This document shows positions 53,475 to 58,047 of a DNA stretch of 58,047 nt, piece by piece (positions within the stretch are counted from its first letter, which is position 1; each line of letters opens with the position of its first letter). Source of the stretch: Bacteroidaceae bacterium (GTDB lineage: Bacteria > Bacteroidota > Bacteroidia > Bacteroidales > Bacteroidaceae). The translations under genes were made by a program, and so were the position numbers. The DNA lies in contig JAFUVZ010000012.1 of NCBI GenBank assembly GCA_017471185.1, positions 1 to 58,047 on the forward strand. The letters are read 5' to 3'. The notes beneath the pieces are model-generated. The model did not search any database. It was not told where the DNA came from and saw nothing but the letters and a program-made list of their open reading frames with translations.

Positions 53475-55917
53475 ACCACATACTTCCCTTTTTGCGGAAT
53501 CTTGATTTGGAATGACCGTTTTCGCTTACCATACCAGTCTTCTCAATCAGGTTATCTTTCTGCAGTCGGGTAATCTTCGACCTGGCAGCACCTTCGTTAC
53601 TCAGGTTAAAGCATCGCATCACGTCTTCTGTAGAAAACTCCTCAGGTAAACGGCTATAACCTTCAATGGTCTTCTGCTGTCGCTGTCTGTTCATGCTGGC
53701 TTCCTTCAGCTTATTGTCGAAATACATCTCAGCCATCGCCCCGAAGTAGTGCTTCTGACAAGCGAAGTGGATATTTACCAACAGTTCAGTCAGTTGCCAA
53801 TCAATATCGTCAGTCTCAAACTCACCACAGATGTACTCACCGTCTTGATGCAGTTCGTTCCAATGACGCATCACGATAAAGGGAGCGGAATAGTTCAAGC
53901 CATGATAGGCACAACGCTTGAGCAGCATTTCATCAGCCTTAGATTCATTCTCCTGGGCATCAGCCATACGCCTCGCAGTCCAATCATAAAGCTCATCCAC
54001 AATCTTCTGAACACTGAGTTCGCCTTTCATCTTGTCCAGCTTGAATGCCCAATCCTTCAGGCGATTATCGCTATCATAGTCGATGATACGCTCACGAGAC
54101 ATCATCTCGAAATTGGTGCTGGGCAAAGGGATGCAGGTAAGACGGGTAGCCAAACCTGAGCCGAAATTGCTTTCATTCACTTTCTTTTTGAGAGCGATGG
54201 GAGTACCCGTATAGATGAAGTTCCAGGTCACATAGAAGTCCTGCATGATGGAATCTACGTTCGAGTATGCCTGGCCATCCTCTTCATTGTGGAAAGCCTT
54301 CAATTCCAGGCTCATCTTGTCAATCCAAGAGCCGCCTTTCTGTATGCTCAACGTATTGTCAAGCTCAGTGTCGAAGGTCAGCATGTGAAGCTGCATCTCT
54401 TCGCCATCCACCGTTTCCGTAGCGTTCACCATATCCTGGATGAACTGGGCGTTGGAGGTTCGTGCAGGATGAATCCTCACAACTGCTTTCGGCTTCTTCG
54501 GCTTCTCCTTGTTGGCACCCTTCGTTTTCATCAGTTCACGATAGGCGTTGATAGCTTCTCTGCCTATTTTATCTGAGGCGAAGATGGGAGCCATCAGGAG
54601 TTTGTAGAGCCTGGTAGCGAAGCTTTTACCTGATGCCGGGTCGCCGATAATCATGGTAGAACCGTTGAGCCTTCTGAGTTCTTCAGGCCTATGATAGAAG
54701 CGATAAGTGCAGCGGGTCATCAAGGTCATCAAGAACAACCCACCCACGAACACAGCTGCCGGGTATTGGTTCTTTTTCAAGCCTTTGCAGATGTCCTTCA
54801 GTATCGGGAAATGCTCAAACTGCGCCTCAATCTGATCGCCCCAGAACAAAAGCTTTTGGTCAATGTTTGACATTGAACATTGAACATCGAGCATTGAACA
54901 TGAATCGTTGACAGAATTCAATTGACAATTATACTGTCCTTTCAAGGCCTCCAATACGGCACGGAGTTCCTTGGTCTTGCCTTTGGGCTGTTCCTTGGTG
55001 GCTGACTCCACGATGCTCTGCATTTCTTGTGCATCCAAGCCGAAATTGGGGAGGATTTCCAAGAGCAACTGCTTGTTGTTGTCGCAGATAGCACGCAGAT
55101 TCACAGCCAGTTGGTAAAGCTTCACATTACGTTCGCCCTCCTGTGGCAAGCCCCCTTGCTGCTTCCACCACTCGTCAATGATGGCAGCGTAAGGTATGCC
55201 CTTAAAAGACTTTTTTAATTGACAATTGACAATTGAGGATGACTGCTGAGCCTCCTTTAAAGGCTCCCCCTCTAAGTTAGAGGGGGTGCCCGTCAGGGCG
55301 GGGGGGTATGTAGATTTGTAACTCCCCCTACTTTTGCCGTTCCGATACTCCTTATCATACTTCTTGGCAAACCTATCATCTTGATAATCAAATAACTGCT
55401 TGTTGAGGTAGAGAATATCCTCTTCCTTGCAGACGAAGCTCATGCGGGAAGCATCCTTGCAACTCTCATCCACCTCAACGCCTAAGATTTCAGCCATCTT
55501 GTGCTGATTGTCTATCAAGTTGCCCCACAGCACATTAGCCTTGAATACCACCTTGAGGCCCTTGCCACTGGGCGTGATGTAGATGAATAAAATGCCTAAC
55601 TTCTTCAAATCCAACTTCTTCCATTTCTCATATAGTTCGCGAGGCTTCTCTACATGATCTATGTCCATGACAACCAAGCCAGTAAGTCGTGTGGCAGCTT
55701 GCTTACGCCAAAAGCCAAGGACGCCTTTCTTGGAGGTGGTTTCGTCAAACATCGCCTGGAAGATGAAGGCAGGCAGTTTCCGTTTCAGGGAGGCATCCCC
55801 CGACTGACGGAATCCGTCAATCAGGGCGTTGCTCCTCTTGTCCCTCACCAGCTGATAGAACACTTGTTCATCAACCGGCTGGGTAGGGTTAAAAAAGTTC
55901 TTCTGATAACTAAACAT
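53473..55917 (-). CDS. BT4734-like primase / DUF3987 helicase (VirE-type) protein
   Basis: An 814-residue protein. Residues 10-190 form the BT4734-like primase fold (RLTGLVVMDIDHVE with metal-type acids, ITPSGKGLKVVF). Residues 225-330 are a short helical VirE/D5-like region (AAIIDEWWKQQGGLPQEGERN). The DUF3987 ATPase follows from about 360, with Walker A GDPASGKS in MIIGDPASGKSFATRLY. A winged-helix end (LPEEFSTEDVMRCFNLSNEG) closes it. Residues about 200-235 and 330-350 are encoded by repeats. ATG at 55917 is chosen over TTG at 55929. It probably primes and unwinds DNA for an integrated element. Confidence 0.85.
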   Translation of the reverse strand: MFSYQKNFFNPTQPVDEQVFYQLVRDKRSNALIDGFRQSGDASLKRKLPAFIFQAMFDETTSKKGVLGFWRKQAATRLTGLVVMDIDHVEKPRELYEKWKKLDLKKLGILFIYITPSGKGLKVVFKANVLWGNLIDNQHKMAEILGVEVDESCKDASRMSFVCKEEDILYLNKQLFDYQDDRFAKKYDKEYRNGKSRGSYKSTYPPALTGTPSNLEGEPLKEAQQSSSIVNCQLKKSFKGIPYAAIIDEWWKQQGGLPQEGERNVKLYQLAVNLRAICDNNKQLLLEILPNFGLDAQEMQSIVESATKEQPKGKTKELRAVLEALKGQYNCQLNSVNDSCSMLDVQCSMSNIDQKLLFWGDQIEAQFEHFPILKDICKGLKKNQYPAAVFVGGLFLMTLMTRCTYRFYHRPEELRRLNGSTMIIGDPASGKSFATRLYKLLMAPIFASDKIGREAINAYRELMKTKGANKEKPKKPKAVVRIHPARTSNAQFIQDMVNATETVDGEEMQLHMLTFDTELDNTLSIQKGGSWIDKMSLELKAFHNEEDGQAYSNVDSIMQDFYVTWNFIYTGTPIALKKKVNESNFGSGLATRLTCIPLPSTNFEMMSRERIIDYDSDNRLKDWAFKLDKMKGELSVQKIVDELYDWTARRMADAQENESKADEMLLKRCAYHGLNYSAPFIVMRHWNELHQDGEYICGEFETDDIDWQLTELLVNIHFACQKHYFGAMAEMYFDNKLKEASMNRQRQQKTIEGYSRLPEEFSTEDVMRCFNLSNEGAARSKITRLQKDNLIEKTGMVSENGHSKSRFRKKGSMW
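54870..54931. repeat. Heptamer copies inside the primase gene
   Basis: Units of GAACATT and GAGCATT (54870-54903), and CAATTGACAATT (54920-54931), all in frame. On the minus strand they encode SCSMLDVQCSMSN and YNCQLNS, the same peptides that the intergenic arrays would encode. Confidence 0.8.
55217..55316. repeat. Heptamers and G+C hairpin element inside the primase gene
   Basis: AATTGAC heptamers (55217-55236) and a hairpin CCCCCTCTAA-g-TTAGAGGGGG (55266-55286), followed by TGCCCGTCAGGGC and GGGGGGGTATG. The hairpin element matches 13110-13160. In the gene it encodes about 35 residues between the two enzyme domains without breaking the frame. Confidence 0.85.
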
Positions 55918-55934
55918 ATTATTTCTCAATTTAA

Positions 55935-56170
55935 TTTCGCAAGTTGATTAATTACGGCCTGAAAGGCCAGTAAGCTCACAGCCCAGGGTAGCACCCTGGG
56001 TAAATGTGGTGCGCACCTCACGCCCTGTAAGGGCAAAAGCACAAAAGCAAGGTAAGGCTTTTGCCCCTTCAGGGCGAACCTAATCATATCCTTGTCCCCA
56101 GGGCGTTGCCCTGGGCTATTTGCTTTCTGCCCCTTCGGGGCGATAATCAACAACACATTCACTTGCTAAA
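55935..56170. repeat. Compound-palindrome repeat (copy C), complete
   Basis: 236 bases with terminal inverted repeats TTTCGCAAG (55935-55943) and CTTGCTAAA (56162-56170, one mismatch). Inside are, in order, GGCCTGAAAGGCC, CCCAGGGTAGCACCCTGGG, GCCCTGTAAGGGC, a central GCAAAAGC...GCTTTTGC, GCCCCTTCAGGGC, CCCAGGGCGTTGCCCTGGG and GCCCCTTCGGGGC. The two halves mirror each other. It exactly fills the gap between two genes. Confidence 0.9.
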
Positions 56171-56174
56171 TATG

Positions 56175-56492
56175 TTATTGTTCAATTAGTTTCTGATAAT
56201 ACAGCTCACCCATCGCAGAGGTCAGTTCACGCCTCATGGCATTGCCGACTCTCACTGCTCCCACGTCCTTACGCACGGAGTTGAAGAACTTGATGCGCTG
56301 GGCGCTCTCCTTCAGCCAGCCGTTCTCCAACTGGCAGATAATCTTATCCTTGGGCCGCTTGTACGGATTACGGTTATAAGCCTTGAAAGTCAGTTTACCA
56401 CTCTGTTTGTCCTCAAAGAGTGAGCCTTCCACTCTTTTTCCCAACACGAGGTTTACTAAAACCTCTTCATTAATTTCAATGTACTTTTTCAT
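56175..56492 (-). CDS. Conserved hypothetical protein of the primase cassette
   Basis: A 105-residue protein beginning MKKYIEINEEVLVNLVLGKR, with an acidic, aliphatic N-terminus and basic middle (AYNRNPYKRPKDK) and a helical C-terminus (MRRELTSAMGELYYQKLIEQ). The family is not recognised. The frame extends to 56534, but the extra residues (LFIIHYSLFIK) are encoded by an ATTCATT heptamer array, so ATG at 56492 is chosen. It is the second of four genes in the cassette. Confidence 0.65.
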   Translation of the reverse strand: MKKYIEINEEVLVNLVLGKRVEGSLFEDKQSGKLTFKAYNRNPYKRPKDKIICQLENGWLKESAQRIKFFNSVRKDVGAVRVGNAMRRELTSAMGELYYQKLIEQ

Positions 56493-56493
56493 A

Positions 56494-56526
56494 TTTTTAA
56501 TGAATAATGAATAATGAATAATGAAC
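56494..56526. repeat. Heptamer array (TAATGAA)n
   Basis: Four copies of TAATGAA between the start of the 105-residue gene and the stop of the next gene upstream. It is the same family as 26642-26666. Confidence 0.85.
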
Positions 56527-56537
56527 AATTTCAACGT

Positions 56538-56912
56538 TCATCGTAAAAAGTAAATGCTTCTGTTGAACTTGGCAACGTATTGACTCCTGATCTCCTCCAC
56601 GCTCAAGCGTTGCTGTTCCGTGATAAGGCCAGCCGAGACTGCCTTCTCCTCACGCAACCTTACCTTCATCGCATACAACAGGTAATGCCTGGTCTTCACC
56701 AGTCCGCCGCTATTGCCTGCCTTCTGAAGCACCTGCCTCATCATCCACAGGGTGCATACGGCCTTCTGTTTCCTGGCTCTCTTCAGCACCTTGCACATAC
56801 GTCTGCCATCGCAGTCGTAACTCATGTGTTCGCAAGAGGCACAGCATTTCCTAATTTCTACAGAGCGAGCGTTCTTAACGCTTTTCTCTTTTCTCATCTT
56901 TGTCTTTTTCAT
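56538..56912 (-). CDS. Cys-rich conserved hypothetical protein of the primase cassette
   Basis: A 124-residue, strongly basic protein. After a Lys-rich start it has a four- or five-cysteine motif (CCASCEHMSYDCDG, MCKVLKRARKQKAVC) likely to bind zinc. A helical stretch with NSGGLVKTRHYLLYAM and a C-terminal LSVEEIRSQYVAKFNRS follow. Similar small zinc proteins accompany BT4734-type primases in Bacteroidota. ATG at 56912 is chosen; an ATG at 56960 is also possible. No enzymatic motif is seen. Confidence 0.65.
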   Translation of the reverse strand: MKKTKMRKEKSVKNARSVEIRKCCASCEHMSYDCDGRRMCKVLKRARKQKAVCTLWMMRQVLQKAGNSGGLVKTRHYLLYAMKVRLREEKAVSAGLITEQQRLSVEEIRSQYVAKFNRSIYFLR

Positions 56913-56990
56913 AACTTTTTTCGTTTTGGTTTTAAATCCTGCGACAAAGTTATGACGCATTCATGAGGCGTGGAATAGCGGAACAATGCG

Positions 56991-57040
56991 TTCGGAATCA
57001 TTCGGAAAAACGAGTGATTCATTCGGAAGAATATTCGGAA
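56991..57040. promoter_or_regulatory. Four TTCGGAA direct repeats
   Basis: TTCGGAA occurs at 56991, 57001, 57022 and 57034, spaced 10, 21 and 12 bases. The spacing is close to whole turns of DNA. They lie between the 148-residue gene and the Cys-rich gene and may be binding sites for a cassette protein. Confidence 0.6.
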
Positions 57041-57045
57041 AAAGC

Positions 57046-57492
57046 CTACTTTCTGCCTCTCATCAGTACATGAAAACGCTTGACGATGTTGTTCCTGCGC
57101 TGCCTTTCATGCTCGTCCAGACAGTCGCTGAAACGCCATGCGAAAAGTTCTCCGCTGGCGGTACTCATCTTCTTGCTGATGGTGGATTCACTCGGCACCT
57201 CGTCTTCACCGAACAGGCCGATGAGGAACTTACGGAACGATTCGGCTGAATCGAAATAGAAGTCGGTGTCAATGTATTCCAACGCCAGTTTGATCCAGGC
57301 GAAATCATACTTGCGTCTCAGCACCTTCTCGTTTTTCAAGGTGATGATGGCAGATTTGATTAGGGCTATAGGCGTTTCCACTTGTTCTGCTATGTCCATA
57401 ATGCTGATAACCTGCAACTTTGATGTAGCTTGCTCAAGGGCTGTGATGACAGCTACGAAGTCGTCCTCCATTCTCATGACAATCTCTTTCAT
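57046..57492 (-). CDS. Hypothetical protein with helix-turn-helix-like N-terminus
   Basis: A 148-residue protein, the first gene of the minus-strand cassette. Residues 25-60 look like a winged helix (ISIMDIAEQVETPIALIKSAIITLKNEKVLRRK). The C-terminal half is helical, with SESTISKKMSTASGELFAWRF and a basic end (RQRRNNIVKRFHVLMRGRK). The family is not recognised. Its position first in the cassette and next to phased TTCGGAA repeats suggests a regulator or replication initiator, which is inference. Confidence 0.65.
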   Translation of the reverse strand: MKEIVMRMEDDFVAVITALEQATSKLQVISIMDIAEQVETPIALIKSAIITLKNEKVLRRKYDFAWIKLALEYIDTDFYFDSAESFRKFLIGLFGEDEVPSESTISKKMSTASGELFAWRFSDCLDEHERQRRNNIVKRFHVLMRGRK

Positions 57493-57824
57493 GCTCTAAT
57501 AGGATTATAAGACGCGCGAACGCTACAATCTGCCGGACAATGGGGCAGATTGCAGTACAAAAAACCCCGTATATCCAGGAAAAAGGGTACACGAGGTATA
57601 TGGCCTTGGCAGAAATAGGGGACGCTTTCAGATAGCGTACGGAATCAATGGACAAAAAAATATAAACCGCTACACTTTTATGGGTTGCTTATTCTACGCT
57701 ATCTGTTTGTTTATAAATAATTTAAGTTAATAACACATACTGCCTGTGTTCGCTTTTGCCGCAAGCAGTCGCCAAAGGTAGGTATAATATGGTTTCCCTG
57801 CAAACGAAACGCATTATTTATTTG
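57493..57824. other. Upstream region of the primase cassette, no gene
   Basis: About 330 bases without a convincing frame. It contains the minus-strand leader of the 148-residue gene and an imperfect hairpin around ACCCCGTATA and TACACGAGGT at about 57564-57600, then A+T-rich sequence likely to hold the promoter. Confidence 0.5.
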
Positions 57825-57846
57825 CCAACGCACCAACGCACCATTT
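57825..57846. repeat. Right inverted-repeat arm of the primase cassette
   Basis: 22 bases with two AACGCACC units, the perfect reverse complement of 53447-53468. With the left arm it encloses about 4.4 kb holding the four minus-strand cassette genes. Confidence 0.85.
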
Positions 57847-57913
57847 CATTTTTCAATTTCGCTTTTTCAGCAGCTGGTTTAGCGAATCAAAGACTAATAA
57901 TATATATTTATTC

Positions 57914-58047
57914 AAGTTTCGCAAGCTTGTATATACGGCCTGAAAGGCCAGTAAGCTCCCAGCCCAGGGCAACGCCCTGGGTAAATATAGTTTGTAGCTT
58001 ACGCCCTGTAAGGGCAAAAGCATGAAAGACAAGATAAGGCTTTTGCC
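57914..58047. repeat. Left half of compound-palindrome repeat (copy A)
   Basis: It begins with AAGTTTCGCAAG (57914-57925), then GGCCTGAAAGGCC, CCCAGGGCAACGCCCTGGG and GCCCTGTAAGGGCAAAAGC, and stops at GGCTTTTGCC at the window edge. The order equals the left half of copy C. The right half is at 1-102, and the last 26 bases equal the first 26. Confidence 0.88.

Noticed and set aside
55935-56162. Minus-strand frame of 78 residues over the repeat
   Set aside because: It lies wholly in copy C of the compound palindrome and matches no protein family.

Overview
The window reads as a chromosomal piece of a Bacteroidales bacterium, most like Prevotella/Segatella. The basis is recognition of protein families (LpxK, SppA 67K type, DUF3737, DUF4421, TonB-type receptors, AraC regulators with membrane domains, BT4734-like primases), promoters of the Bacteroidota type (TAnnTTTG box about 7 bases before the start), and many heptanucleotide tandem repeats between genes. 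Housekeeping genes (lpxK, sppA, trmD, ligA, dapA, htpG, clpC, gyrA) show that it is not a plasmid. The first and last 26 bases are identical, and joining the ends rebuilds one complete copy of a repeat also found at 55935-56170. The ends are therefore either a circular join or breaks in the same repeat.

Layout. 1-468: repeats and inverted repeats. 469-7404 (minus strand): lpxK and sppA; then a MalY-like C-S lyase, a four-helix-bundle protein flanked by inverted heptamer arrays, a DUF3737 protein and a MATE exporter. 7550-15671 (plus): a hexuronate catabolic cluster (kdgK, a GH2 glycosidase, uxuB-type reductase, uxuA, KDPG aldolase, uxaC) able to carry glucuronate or galacturonate to pyruvate and glyceraldehyde-3-phosphate. 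Its intercistronic gaps hold different 7-base repeats, including one array of about 290 bp. 15725-17473: a HAD phosphatase fused to a DUF3667 membrane domain.

17.8-24.2 kb is accessory. It holds a DUF4160/DUF2442 pair, a small basic protein, a structured RNA with its own promoter and terminator, and a four-gene operon of envelope proteins around a multidomain ATPase (DUF4236, membrane segments, FtsK-gamma-like winged helix, TerB-like region, CbbX/SpoVK-type AAA+). It ends at an orphan excisionase-like protein with phased direct repeats. This is the best candidate for an undescribed system. 24.2-29.8 kb: a histidine phosphatase, a GH13 amylase, an esterase fused to a catalytically degraded GDPD domain, trmD and ogt. 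29.8-33.1 kb is a decay zone: a receptor cut short and joined to the tail of a LytTR regulator, a 22-bp tandem repeat, a long inverted repeat, and a kinase gene run into a broken GLUG adhesin gene.

33.4-52.9 kb is mostly core: AraC regulator, M3 peptidase lipoprotein, ligA, dapA, Na+/H+ antiporter, two tRNA-Arg genes, htpG, clpC, gyrA, two paralogous TPR proteins and a DUF4421 outer-membrane protein. 52.9-57.9 kb: an M15 peptidase and a primase-helicase cassette of four minus-strand genes bounded by a perfect 22-base inverted repeat built from GGTGCGTT octamers. Repeats have entered the primase gene in frame and encode its linkers.
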